Source: JBKPIY01 sp046730475
GTDB lineage: Bacteria > Actinomycetota > Thermoleophilia > Solirubrobacterales > 70-9
Length of the DNA: 20,371 nucleotides
Assembly: GCA_046730475.1 (NCBI GenBank)
Contig: JBKPIY010000036.1
Location: 1-20,371, forward strand
Direction: 5' to 3'
This document shows positions 5,855 through 12,240 of the stretch, one piece after another. The notes under the pieces are model-generated. The model searched no databases and was not told the DNA's origin. It worked only from the letters and a program-made list of their open reading frames with translations. Within the stretch, counting starts at the first letter, position 1; each line of letters opens with the position of its first letter. The position numbers were made by a program, and so were the translations under genes.

Positions 5855-6400
5855 ATGGAGGAGATCGAGGCCCGCGCCGAATCCGTGCTCGCCGGGGTCC
5901 CGGACTGGATCTGGAACGGCGAGGAACTCCCGGTCCCGGTAGACGACATCGTCGACTCCTGCTTCGGCCTCCTGGTGCGCGAGGTCGAGGACATGGGCTC
6001 GGCTCCCGGCGCCCCCCAGCTCGGCCCCGGCCAGTCGCTGTCGGGACTGCTGCTCGCCAGCCGCGGCGAGATCTGGGTGAACGCCGACGAGGCGAGGGAG
6101 TGGCCTCCGCGCCGGCGCTTCACCGTCGCCCACGAGCTCGGCCACTGGTGCATGCACCGAGGCCCCGGCCAGCAGTCCCTCTTCTGCCGCCACGGCACCG
6201 TCGACCCCCAGCGCCCGGTCGAGCGCCCCGTGGTCGAGGAGGAGGCCGACGCCTTCGCCGCCGCCCTCACCATGCCCGCCGACCTGATCCGCCGCGAGTA
6301 CGAGCGCCTCCGCCACGAATCCGACTGCCATGCGCGGATGTGCCAGGCGTTTGGCGCCTCGGAGAAGGCGATGGGCCGGCGACTGCACGCCGTGATCTAG
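5855..6400 (+). CDS. ImmA/IrrE-family metallo-endopeptidase (181 aa)
   Basis: The zinc site is intact: R-R-F-T-V-A-H-E-L-G-H-W (HExxH at residues 93-97) and E-E-E-A-D-A-F-A-A-A-L-T-M-P (third ligand Glu about 130), the signature of ImmA/IrrE (Peptidase_M78-like) proteins. The N-terminal part has P-V-P-V-D-D-I-V-D-S-C-F-G-L-L-V and G-E-I-W-V-N-A-D-E-A, also typical. Known members cleave XRE-type repressors (ImmA on ImmR in ICEBs1, IrrE/PprI on DdrO in Deinococcus). The gene follows the XRE-like gene by 45 bases, so that protein is the obvious candidate substrate. Its stop shares a CTAG palindrome with the stop of the convergent vapC-like gene. It is cytoplasmic, with no signal peptide. Confidence 0.9.
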   Translation: MEEIEARAESVLAGVPDWIWNGEELPVPVDDIVDSCFGLLVREVEDMGSAPGAPQLGPGQSLSGLLLASRGEIWVNADEAREWPPRRRFTVAHELGHWCMHRGPGQQSLFCRHGTVDPQRPVERPVVEEEADAFAAALTMPADLIRREYERLRHESDCHARMCQAFGASEKAMGRRLHAVI

Positions 6401-6837
6401 CCCCGGAGCCCGATCGCGCGGGCGAGCTGCTTCTCGTCCAGGAGCAGGCGCCAATGGCCGCTGGCCGGCGCGGTCGCCCGGAAGTCCGCGAAGTCGAAGG
6501 TGAGGATCGGGAGCCGGTGGCGCTCGGCCACGGCCATCACCGCCACGTCGGCGAGCCCCAGATCGAGGTCCGCGTAGCGCTGATCGATCTCGACCGCCCG
6601 CCGCAAGAGGCCGGGCGACATGTACGCGACCTCATAGCTCCCGGCGGCGATCGCCGCCAGAAATCTGCGGGCGGCGTGGGCGCCGAGGCGCCGGCGGATC
6701 AGGTGATCGGCCTCGGCGATGACCGGAAGCGGCACCACGAGCCCTCGACCGATCGTCCGGATCAATTCGGCCGCCAGCGTGTGCGCGCGCTCCCGCGCGT
6801 TCGCGGCGGCGAGCAGGGGGCCGGTGTCGATAGCCAC
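6397..6837 (-). CDS. vapC: PIN-domain ribonuclease toxin, VapC family
   Basis: This 146-residue protein carries the four acidic PIN residues in order: D4 in A-I-D-T-G-P-L-L-A, E42 in V-I-A-E-A-D-H-L-I, D97 in D-L-G-L-A-D-V-A-V-M-A, and D115 in I-L-T-F-D-F-A-D-F-R. VapC toxins are Mg-dependent ribonucleases, often cutting tRNA or rRNA; the target here is unknown. It begins at GTG 6837, two bases after the stop of the antitoxin gene, the usual vapBC order. The C-terminal W-R-L-L-L-D-E-K-Q-L motif is echoed by the relic at 862-950. All catalytic positions are present, so it is probably functional. Confidence 0.9.
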   Translation of the reverse strand: MAIDTGPLLAAANARERAHTLAAELIRTIGRGLVVPLPVIAEADHLIRRRLGAHAARRFLAAIAAGSYEVAYMSPGLLRRAVEIDQRYADLDLGLADVAVMAVAERHRLPILTFDFADFRATAPASGHWRLLLDEKQLARAIGLRG

Positions 6838-6839
6838 CC

Positions 6840-7070
6840 TCAGTCGCGGAAGTCCTCGAAGATCTGGCGGAGGTATTGCTCGTGGTGCAGCCCGAGGTCC
6901 TCGGGGCCCTCGCCGGCGCCGATCCAGTCGGGAAGATCATCCGTCCCCGCCGCCCGCGCCCCGACTTCGATCAAGCGCGCGACCGTGGCCGAGAAGGACT
7001 CGCCCTCACGGGCGCTCTCGCGAGCGAGCTTCTCGACGCTGTCGGGCAGATAGATGGTGCGGCGGGCCAC
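6840..7070 (-). CDS. vapB: Ribbon-helix-helix antitoxin, VapB-like
   Basis: The 76-residue protein starts M-A-R-R-T-I-Y-L-P-D-S-V-E-K-L-A-R-E-S-A and continues G-E-S-F-S-A-T-V-A-R-L-I-E-V-G: one beta strand and two helices of a CopG/RHH DNA-binding domain (residues 1-42). The C-terminal half (D-D-L-P-D-W-I-G, and an acidic end E-Q-Y-L-R-Q-I-F-E-D-F-R-D) would bind and block the toxin. I chose GTG 7070 because RHH proteins start at this strand and because a -10-like TATGAT at 7106-7111 would place transcription start near 7099, downstream of the upstream in-frame TTG at 7106. GTG 7082 remains possible. The protein likely autoregulates through the inverted repeat at 7089-7115. Confidence 0.85.
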   Translation of the reverse strand: MARRTIYLPDSVEKLARESAREGESFSATVARLIEVGARAAGTDDLPDWIGAGEGPEDLGLHHEQYLRQIFEDFRD

Positions 7071-7088
7071 TGATCGGGTCACATCATT

Positions 7089-7115
7089 CAGGTATGAACG
7101 CACCAATCATACCTG
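7089..7115. promoter_or_regulatory. Perfect 9-9-9 inverted repeat, probable vapBC operator
   Basis: CAGGTATGA (7089-7097), a 9-base spacer, and TCATACCTG (7107-7115) form a perfect palindrome 19 bases upstream of the antitoxin start. On the minus strand it contains TATGAT (7106-7111), a near-consensus -10, so a bound repressor would cover the promoter. No good -35 is visible. The repeat also lies upstream of the rightward ARPP-1-like gene. Confidence 0.6.
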
Positions 7116-7261
7116 TGCGGTTCAACAGTCACGAGTCCGCTCCGGGAGAAGCATGGGACGCGTACGGCCCGCCCCCCGGCCCCACTGGAGCGTCTGCGCA
7201 TCGTCGTCAGGAAAGTCCCGCGCCATCGACTCCCCCTCACGACCCCACGAAGGAGAACCCG

Positions 7262-7930
7262 ATGCCGAACGCCCAAAGCAGCGCCTCAGCCCCCACCCTC
7301 GACCGCTACCTCTCCGAGCCGCTCACGGCGGGCGATCCCGACGTCGCCGGACCGCTCGCCGTCTATCCGATCTTCGGCCCCGCGCCACGGCAGGACTACA
7401 TCTCGTTCGCGGAGGGCCACGACGCCGAGGTCGTGGTCCACGAGCTGGAGACCGCAGCCTCGGTCCGCGACCTCGTCGTCGAGAATCCCACCGACCGCCC
7501 GGTCTTGCTCTACGAGGGCGAGCAGGTCCTCGGCGCCCAGCAGAACCGGACCTTCGACGTCACGGTCCTGGTGCCTGCGCGCTCGAAGCTCCGCGTCCCG
7601 GTGAGCTGCGTCGAGGCGGGTCGCTGGGATGGCGCCTGCCACCGGGAGGCCTTCGCCCCCTCGCCGCAGATGGCCTATCCCGCGTTGCGGCGAATGAAGC
7701 TTGTGCACAGCCGCGCGAGGCTCGCCGCCTCGGGCGAGGCCCGGGCCGACCAGGGCGCCGTCTGGTCCGAGATCGCGAACAAGGCCATGGCGATGGACGT
7801 GAGCTCGGAGACCCAGGCCGCCCACCAAATCTTCGAAGGCCGCCGCCGCGAGCTCGCCGCGCTGGTGGCGGCCATTCGCCACCACGACGGCCAGTCCGGC
7901 GCCCTGGTGCGATCGGCGGCCGCTTCGTGA
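7262..7930 (+). CDS. ARPP-1-like domain protein, prematurely ended by an apparent frameshift
   Basis: ATG 7262 follows AAGGAG at 7250-7255. The protein matches the ARPP-1 domain as I remember it: P-L-A-V-Y-P-I-F near the start, Y-I-S-F-A-E-G, V-V-V-H-E-L-E-T-A-A-S-V-R-D-L-V-V-E-N, the hallmark R-P-V-L-L-Y-E-G-E-Q-V-L-G-A-Q-Q-N-R, then V-L-V-P-A-R-S-K-L-R-V-P-V-S-C-V-E-A-G-R-W. The frame ends at 7930 with a foreign-looking A-L-V-R-S-A-A-A-S. Inserting one G near 7909 restores A-L-V-A-I-G-G-R-F-V-I-L-D-W, and the expected C-terminal part continues in the next frame to 8319. The role of the domain is not established; no signal peptide is seen. The 222-residue product is probably incomplete. Confidence 0.75.
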   Translation: MPNAQSSASAPTLDRYLSEPLTAGDPDVAGPLAVYPIFGPAPRQDYISFAEGHDAEVVVHELETAASVRDLVVENPTDRPVLLYEGEQVLGAQQNRTFDVTVLVPARSKLRVPVSCVEAGRWDGACHREAFAPSPQMAYPALRRMKLVHSRARLAASGEARADQGAVWSEIANKAMAMDVSSETQAAHQIFEGRRRELAALVAAIRHHDGQSGALVRSAAAS

Positions 7931-8319
7931 TCCTCGACTGGGTGAGCCGCCCCGAGGCCTTCGCCTCCCTGCGAGCAGCGCTGGCCCAGGGATACGCCCT
8001 CGACGCCCTCGGCAGCGCCGACGCCGATCCTCCCTCGACCGAGGACGCCCAGGGCCTCGTCTCCCTGATCCCCGACGCGCCCACGAGCGAGCGCGACGGG
8101 ATCGGCCTCGGGCGAGAGGTCCGCTTCGCATTCTCGCGGCTCCTCGGCAGCGGCCTCGCCTGCGACGAGGAGCTGATCCAGCTCACCGTCCATCACGACG
8201 GTCCCGGCGACGGCGAGTGCGATCCCTCCGGCCCGTGGACCGCCGCGTCCGCCGGCCCTCGCGGCGGCTCCGCCAGCCGGGGCGCTAGCTTGCGACCTCT
8301 CCCTCGTGTTCCCCGATAA
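7911..8319 (+). pseudogene. Displaced C-terminal part of the ARPP-1-like gene
   Basis: This frame reads A-I-G-G-R-F-V-I-L-D-W-V-S-R-P-E-A-F, then L-R-A-A-L-A-Q-G-Y-A-L-D-A-L-G, and later V-R-F-A-F-S-R-L-L-G-S-G-L-A-C-D-E-E-L-I-Q-L-T-V-H. This is the sequence expected to follow residue 217 of the 7262 frame in a full ARPP-1 protein. It has no start of its own and stays in good codon use to about 8210. The last 35 or so codons look random, and the TAA at 8317-8319 falls inside the convergent kinase-like gene, so the native stop may also be lost. Confidence 0.65.
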
Positions 8320-8965
8320 ACGGAGGTCTTCCAGTAGCGACCTCGTAGAGGGTCGCGCCGAACGAGTAGAGGTCTCCGCGATGATCAGCGGGTCCGCCCG
8401 TAGCTTGCTCAGGCGGCATATAGGCGCGCGTGGTGACTAGCCCGCCGGTAAGGGGTAAAGCTTCATCGGCGGCGACCGCGAGATCGAAGTCCCCCAAGTG
8501 AGCGGTACCCCCAGGTCGGTCGAACCAGATGTTGCCCGGCTGAACATCCCTATGAATGATGTGCTCCATGTGTGCGCTCACGAGCGCATCACAGACCTCC
8601 CGGCCGATGCGCAGCACCTCGACGAGCGGTACAGGGGCGTTGCCCGCAGACTTCAGATAGTGACGGAGATCACCACCAGCCATGAACTGCGTGACAAGGT
8701 ATGACCAGCCGTTCTGCTCGCCCGCGTCGTAGACGTGAACGACGTGAGGACGGCCTCGGAGCTTCCCCAACACCTTGACCTCCAGTTGGTTGATGGAGGG
8801 CTGGTCGGATGCCCTTGCCTCAGGCGGGATTAGCGCCACGGCGACCCTGTCCCCGACCTTGAGATCCCGTGCTAGGTAGACCTGCTTCCGTTCGCCGGCG
8901 CCAAGCAGTCGCTCTAGCTCAAATCGCCCTCCGACTACCCGGAACGCGTCAGGGACCGCTGCCAT
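8285..8965 (-). CDS. Truncated protein-kinase-like protein, probable pseudokinase or decayed gene
   Basis: A Ser/Thr kinase fold is clear: R-F-E-L-E-R-L-L-G-A-G-E-R-K-Q-V-Y-L-A-R-D (glycine loop), I-I-H-R-D-V-Q-P-G-N-I-W (catalytic loop, residues 136-147), L-G-D-F-D-L-A-V-A (159-161 replaces DFG), Y-M-P-P-E-Q and D-L-Y-S-F-G-A-T-L-Y-E. Three key positions are changed: Ala where the beta-3 lysine belongs (A-V-A), Q142 for the catalytic-loop lysine, and D161 for the DFG glycine. The protein stops at residue 226, soon after G-R-P-P-F, so the last C-lobe helices are missing; there is no membrane segment or sensor domain. ATG 8965 is chosen over the open frame to 9043. GC is visibly lower than in the neighbours, suggesting transfer. 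Confidence 0.72.
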   Translation of the reverse strand: MAAVPDAFRVVGGRFELERLLGAGERKQVYLARDLKVGDRVAVALIPPEARASDQPSINQLEVKVLGKLRGRPHVVHVYDAGEQNGWSYLVTQFMAGGDLRHYLKSAGNAPVPLVEVLRIGREVCDALVSAHMEHIIHRDVQPGNIWFDRPGGTAHLGDFDLAVAADEALPLTGGLVTTRAYMPPEQATGGPADHRGDLYSFGATLYEVATGRPPFIGEHEGEVAS

Positions 8966-9152
8966 AGGAACCGAGCCTAACCCCTCCAAGCCAGGCGAAG
9001 GCGGCCCGGCGGACGCGGGCGGCGGCTCGGGCGCAGGCCACAATCCGCCTCATTCTGTGCCGTGCTACTGGCCTCCTAACGGACAGCTGCTCCGCTGAGC
9101 GCCCTGCGGATCCCTTCCACAGCGACCTGACCGTTGGGGCTTGAGAGCTCCC

Positions 9153-9164
9153 TCTCGCGCGAGA
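9153..9164. repeat. 12-bp perfect palindrome TCTCGCGCGAGA
   Basis: It lies in the 9044-9249 gap, downstream of the reductase gene (stop at 9250) and upstream of the kinase-like gene. An octamer, TTGGGGCT, occurs on both sides (9134-9141 and 9171-9178). It could be a protein site or a weak transcript-end hairpin; no T-run follows. Nothing else coding is seen in the gap. Confidence 0.3.
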
Positions 9165-9249
9165 ATCAGCTTGGGGCTGAACAGGTCGAGGCCGACGTGT
9201 CCACTTCGCTAGTCGTGGTTGATCTAGTGACCCTCGGGCGACACCTCGT

Positions 9250-9699
9250 CTACCGGGGTTCGAGCACGACCACCGGGATCTCGCGGTCGGTGCGCGCCTG
9301 GTAGTCGGCGTAGGGGGGGTAGGCCTCGACCGCTCGGCGCCAGAGGCGCTCGCGCTCCTCGCCGGCGGCGAGCCGGGCCCGCACCCCCCGCCGCTTCGAG
9401 CCGACCTGGACGCTCGCCTCGGGATGCGCGCGGAGGTTGTGAAACCAGGCCGGGTTGCGCGGGAAGCCGCCCTTGGAGGCGATCACGGCGACGTTCTCGC
9501 CGTCTTCGATGTAGAGCAGGGGCGAGGTGCGGACGCTCCCGCTCTTGGCGCCGACATGGTCGAGCAGCAGGATCGGCGCTCCCAGGCCGGGGATCCGGTG
9601 GCCGATCACGCCCCCGGTCGCCCGGTAGGCGAGGGTGTGCAGTCCCATCGCCCGGTGGATGAGGGGCCAGCTGCGGTCGGCGAGGTCGAGGTAATCCAT
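9250..9699 (-). CDS. Ddn-family (deazaflavin F420-dependent) nitroreductase/quinone reductase
   Basis: The sequence has the split-barrel signature of this family: G-V-I-G-H-R-I-P-G-L-G-A-P-I-L-L-L-D-H-V-G-A-K-S-G, R-T-S-P-L-L-Y-I-E-D-G-E-N-V-A-V-I-A-S-K-G-G, and N-P-A-W-F-H-N-L-R-A-H-P-E-A-S-V-Q-V-G. The final segment E-R-L-W-R-R-A-V-E-A-Y-P-P-Y-A-D-Y-Q-A-R-T and I-P-V-V-V-L-E-P-R is standard. Related enzymes use reduced F420 to reduce quinones or nitro compounds at the membrane. The 149-residue length is normal. ATG 9699 is preferred to an upstream TTG at 9726 because family members start at M-D-Y-L-D-L-A-D. It is monocistronic as far as can be seen. Confidence 0.88.
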   Translation of the reverse strand: MDYLDLADRSWPLIHRAMGLHTLAYRATGGVIGHRIPGLGAPILLLDHVGAKSGSVRTSPLLYIEDGENVAVIASKGGFPRNPAWFHNLRAHPEASVQVGSKRRGVRARLAAGEERERLWRRAVEAYPPYADYQARTDREIPVVVLEPR

Positions 9700-9767
9700 C
9701 GGCGCCCCGCGGACCTTAGATCTCAAGCTCGCAGGCGGTGAGTGCGCCCGGCCGCGCCGCGGGCATC

Positions 9768-9902
9768 TCAGCGGGCGCGCCGGCGCCGGCGGTCGGCCCG
9801 GACCGCCTGCACCTTCGCCGCGGCCCGCTTCAGAGGGGTGACCCGCCGCTCGTCCTCGCCCGGGGGCCGAGGGGGCGGTCGCCGGCGGGGGAACTTGATC
9901 AC
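9768..9902 (-). CDS. Tiny basic peptide coupled to the coiled-coil gene (44 aa)
   Basis: GTG 9902 overlaps the upstream stop as GTGA (9899-9902). The frame reads M-I-K-F-P-R-R-R-P-P-P-R-P-P-G-E-D-E-R-R-V-T-P-L-K-R-A-A-A-K-V, then a run of Arg, and stops at 9768. It is rich in Arg and Pro, suited to nucleic-acid or ribosome binding. Support comes from the overlap and from agreement with the codon bias; there is no family match, and Arg-rich frames also arise by chance in such GC-rich DNA. Confidence 0.4.
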   Translation of the reverse strand: MIKFPRRRPPPRPPGEDERRVTPLKRAAAKVQAVRADRRRRRAR

Positions 9903-10099
9903 GTGGCTTCGCGTGCCCGGTCGAGCCGGGCCTCCGCGTAGCGGCAGGCCTCCTGGAGCTTTCGGAGCTGGTTCGGGCGGCTCAGGCGGGAGTCCTCGAG
10001 CTCGGCCTTGAAGTCGTCGAAGCGCTCGCGGGCGCAGCGGGCCTCGGCCTCGAGGTTGGCGATCTGGGCGGCACGGGCGGTGGGGTCAGGCGTGATCAT
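9899..10099 (-). CDS. Small coiled-coil protein (66 aa)
   Basis: ATG 10099 has AGGAG eight bases upstream, in DNA that also contains the previous gene's TAG. After a short lead (M-I-T-P-D-P-T-A-R) the protein is one long charged helix: A-Q-I-A-N-L-E-A-E-A-R-C-A-R-E-R-F-D-D-F-K-A, a P-N-Q-L-R-K-L-Q-E-A-C-R-Y-A-E-A-R-L-D-R stretch, with heptad-like spacing. It is probably a helical hairpin or coiled coil. It has two Cys but no metal motif. It is the middle gene of a three-gene leftward set and its role is unknown. Confidence 0.6.
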   Translation of the reverse strand: MITPDPTARAAQIANLEAEARCARERFDDFKAELEDSRLSRPNQLRKLQEACRYAEARLDRAREAT

Positions 10100-10110
10100 C
10101 GGTGGGGCTC

Positions 10111-10497
10111 CTAGTTCGATGGGTAGAGGCCGAGGCGTTGGCGGGACTTGCGGACGGCGGTGATGGAGGTGTGGCAGGCCTGGGCGATGCGGCCGTCGGC
10201 GCGGGCGGGGTCGCGGCGGACCTCGAAGTCGAGCCGGGCGGCGGCGCCCACGCGGAGGCGCTCGGCGCCGCGGATGTCGTCGGGGGCGGCGGCCACCGCC
10301 TGCTCGCCGGCGAGATCGCGCCGGCAGGCCAGGCAGAAGGACTGATCGCCGTCGACGACCCAGTTGGCGGGAAGGTCGGGGCGCTCCACCCCGGGCATCC
10401 AGCTCACCGTCACCTCGCAGCGGCTGCAGGTGCAATCCGTCGCTCTCGCCCCCTGGCCACGCGCGAGCTCCGCTTCGGTCATATTTCTAGGTGTCAC
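10111..10497 (-). CDS. Zinc-ribbon plus helix-turn-helix hypothetical protein
   Basis: Two Cys clusters (C-T-C-S-R-C near residue 22 and C-L-A-C near residue 55) frame a strand-rich section containing M-P-G-V-E-R-P-D-L-P-A-N-W-V-V-D-G-D-Q-S, probably one zinc ribbon. The C-terminus R-I-A-Q-A-C-H-T-S-I-T-A-V-R-K-S-R-Q-R-L-G-L reads as a helix-turn-helix. Such ribbon-HTH proteins can be DNA-binding, but no named family is assigned. Two starts are plausible: GTG 10497 (AGGGA six bases upstream, used here) and ATG 10482 (GGAAGGTGA upstream). The coiled-coil gene follows after 11 bases. The 91-base gap to the helicase gene has no clear promoter that I can read. Confidence 0.6.
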   Translation of the reverse strand: MTPRNMTEAELARGQGARATDCTCSRCEVTVSWMPGVERPDLPANWVVDGDQSFCLACRRDLAGEQAVAAAPDDIRGAERLRVGAAARLDFEVRRDPARADGRIAQACHTSITAVRKSRQRLGLYPSN

Positions 10498-10588
10498 CTT
10501 CCATCCCTCTGGATCGGATATCGCGCGAGGGACGAGGGGGGAAGGGCCGACGAGCGATTTTCCCTGCTAACCCAGGGTAGCGCTCGGA

Positions 10589-11920
10589 TCAGCGTCGGCG
10601 ACCGCCCCGGCGCGATCCGCGGCCGCTCCGGCGCCCGCTTGGGCGGGCGCTGTGGACGATCGTCGGGTCGCGGCCGTTGCCTTTGCCGTTGCCGTTATAG
10701 CCGGCGCGAGAGCCCCCGCCGTTGCCGCTGGAGGGCGGGCGCCGGCGATTGCCGTTTCGATGGCTTCGCGAGCCGTTGCCACCGTCGTCCCAGTCGCCCG
10801 CCGAGTGATGGCGGTGGCCGGAGTCGAACTCCTCGTGGAGGCCGAGCTGCGAGGCGATCCTCCGCATCTCGCCGCGCTCTTCCGGCAGGACGAAGCTGGC
10901 GGCGGTGCCGGAGGCGCCGGCGCGGGCGGTGCGGCCGGTGCGATGGACGTAGGTGTCGCGGTCCTCGGGGGCGTCGAAGTTGATCACGTGGGTGATCTCG
11001 GCGACGTCGATCCCGCGGGAGGCGACGTCGGTCGCCACCAGGGTGTCGCAGGCGCCGGCCTCGAAGCTGGCGAGGGCCCGGCGGCGCTGGCCCTGGGACT
11101 TGTTTCCGTGCATCGCCAGGGCGCTCACCTGGGCGCGGTCGAGCTTTCGCACCAACCGGTCGGCACCCCGCTTGGTGCGGACGAACACCAGGGTGCGGCC
11201 GCGCTCGGGGTGGCGAAGCTCGCCGACCAGGGCGTCGACCTTGGCCTCGTGGCTGAGGTGGAGGAAGCGGTGGGTGACGTCGATGGCCCTCTCCCCCTTC
11301 GGCCTGTGGACGTGGCGACGCGGCTCCCGGGTGTAGGCGGCGGCGAGCTTCCCGGTCGCCCCCTCCAGGGTGGCAGAGAAGAACAGGGTCTGGCGATCGC
11401 GGCGGATCCGCTTGACGATCCGGTCGACCTGGGGCTTGAAGCCCATGTCGAGCATCCGGTCGGCCTCGTCGAGGACGAGGATCCAGACGTGCTCGAGGGT
11501 GAGGTCGCGGCGCCCGAGCAGGTCCTCGAGGCGGCCGGGGGTGGCGACGACGATGTGGGCCTTGGCCGCCTTCCGCGCCTGGGCCTGGATCCCGACGCCG
11601 CCGTAGACCGGGGCGACCCTGCGCGCACGCGCGCGGGCGATCGTCTCGATCTCGTCGACGATCTGCTCGGCCAGCTCCCTGGTGGGGGCGAGGACGAGGG
11701 CGGCGGGGCGGCGCCAGTCGGCCGCGATCCGGTCGACGATCGGGACCCCGAAGGCGAGCGTCTTGCCCGATCCGGTGGGCGACTGGACGAGGACGTCTCG
11801 GCCGGCGAGCACGTCGGCGATCGCGAGCCGCTGGACGGCGAAGGGCTCGGTGATGCCGCGCTCTGCGAGCGCGCCCAGGACCGGACGCGACACGCCGAGG
11901 TCGGCGAACGACTGTGACAT
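10589..11920 (-). CDS. DEAD-box ATP-dependent RNA helicase
   Basis: All core motifs are present in order: Q motif (G-I-T-E-P-F-A-V-Q, residues 22-30), Walker A S-P-T-G-S-G-K-T (47-54), P-T-R-E-L-A (79-84), T-P-G-R (127-130), D-E-A-D (151-154), S-A-T (182-184), then in domain 2 L-V-F-V-R-T-K, A-T-D-V-A-S-R-G-I-D and H-R-T-G-R-T-A-R-A-G. From about residue 380 there is a Gly/Asn/Arg/Ser-rich tail with repeated N-G-N-G, typical of helicases such as RhlE/CsdA types, which adds RNA affinity. Such enzymes unwind short RNA duplexes in ribosome assembly or decay. ATG 11920 follows AAGGAG (11929-11934). The tail has a lower-complexity repeat pattern that may vary between strains. Confidence 0.95.
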   Translation of the reverse strand: MSQSFADLGVSRPVLGALAERGITEPFAVQRLAIADVLAGRDVLVQSPTGSGKTLAFGVPIVDRIAADWRRPAALVLAPTRELAEQIVDEIETIARARARRVAPVYGGVGIQAQARKAAKAHIVVATPGRLEDLLGRRDLTLEHVWILVLDEADRMLDMGFKPQVDRIVKRIRRDRQTLFFSATLEGATGKLAAAYTREPRRHVHRPKGERAIDVTHRFLHLSHEAKVDALVGELRHPERGRTLVFVRTKRGADRLVRKLDRAQVSALAMHGNKSQGQRRRALASFEAGACDTLVATDVASRGIDVAEITHVINFDAPEDRDTYVHRTGRTARAGASGTAASFVLPEERGEMRRIASQLGLHEEFDSGHRHHSAGDWDDGGNGSRSHRNGNRRRPPSSGNGGGSRAGYNGNGKGNGRDPTIVHSARPSGRRSGRGSRRGGRRR

Positions 11921-12240
11921 TGATGCAACTCCTTATGAACGTTGGGGAGATCCAGTAACCCCAGGACGCTCTTCGGAGAGCAGGGAGGAGACGGAACCTC
12001 TCGGGGACCCGGTTGGTCGACCCGACCCGATCACCGTAGCAGGGCCGCCCGGAGGGACCGCTCCGGCTAACTGGAATCGGTCGGATCCGCCCAATACCCT
12101 CCACTGGCGCCGCGCAAGGAAGGCGATCGCGATGACTCCGCCGGCTAGCCGACTGATTGAGGCAATCGCCACCTGCTCATGAGGACGGGTTTAGGTGCGA
12201 TGTGTAAGGTGCGCCGCCCGCGGGGGTCCGGCGGGAGACG
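11921..12240. other. Divergent intergenic region between helicase and membrane-protein genes
   Basis: Over 300 bases without a supported gene. Leftward it holds the helicase leader with AAGGAG (11929-11934) and two short hairpins, TGGGG/CCCCA (11943-11947 with 11959-11963) and GCTCT-TCGG-AGAGC (11968-11981). Rightward, TAAGGT (12205-12210) is a weak -10 candidate and GGGAG sits just before ATG 12241. A minus-strand open frame at 11933-12172 has poor codon use and no ribosome site and is not called. No confident promoter is seen. Confidence 0.4.

Noticed and set aside
10562..10577. CCCTG/CAGGG hairpin after the helicase gene as a terminator
   Set aside because: In the helicase's direction it is followed by A residues, not T, and the stem is only 5 bp.
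10652..11917. 421-codon plus-strand open frame
   Set aside because: It lies fully antisense to the DEAD-box helicase, whose motifs are complete.
11933..12172. 79-codon minus-strand frame upstream of the helicase
   Set aside because: It has a hydrophobic start, but mixed third positions, no ribosome site and no recognisable family.
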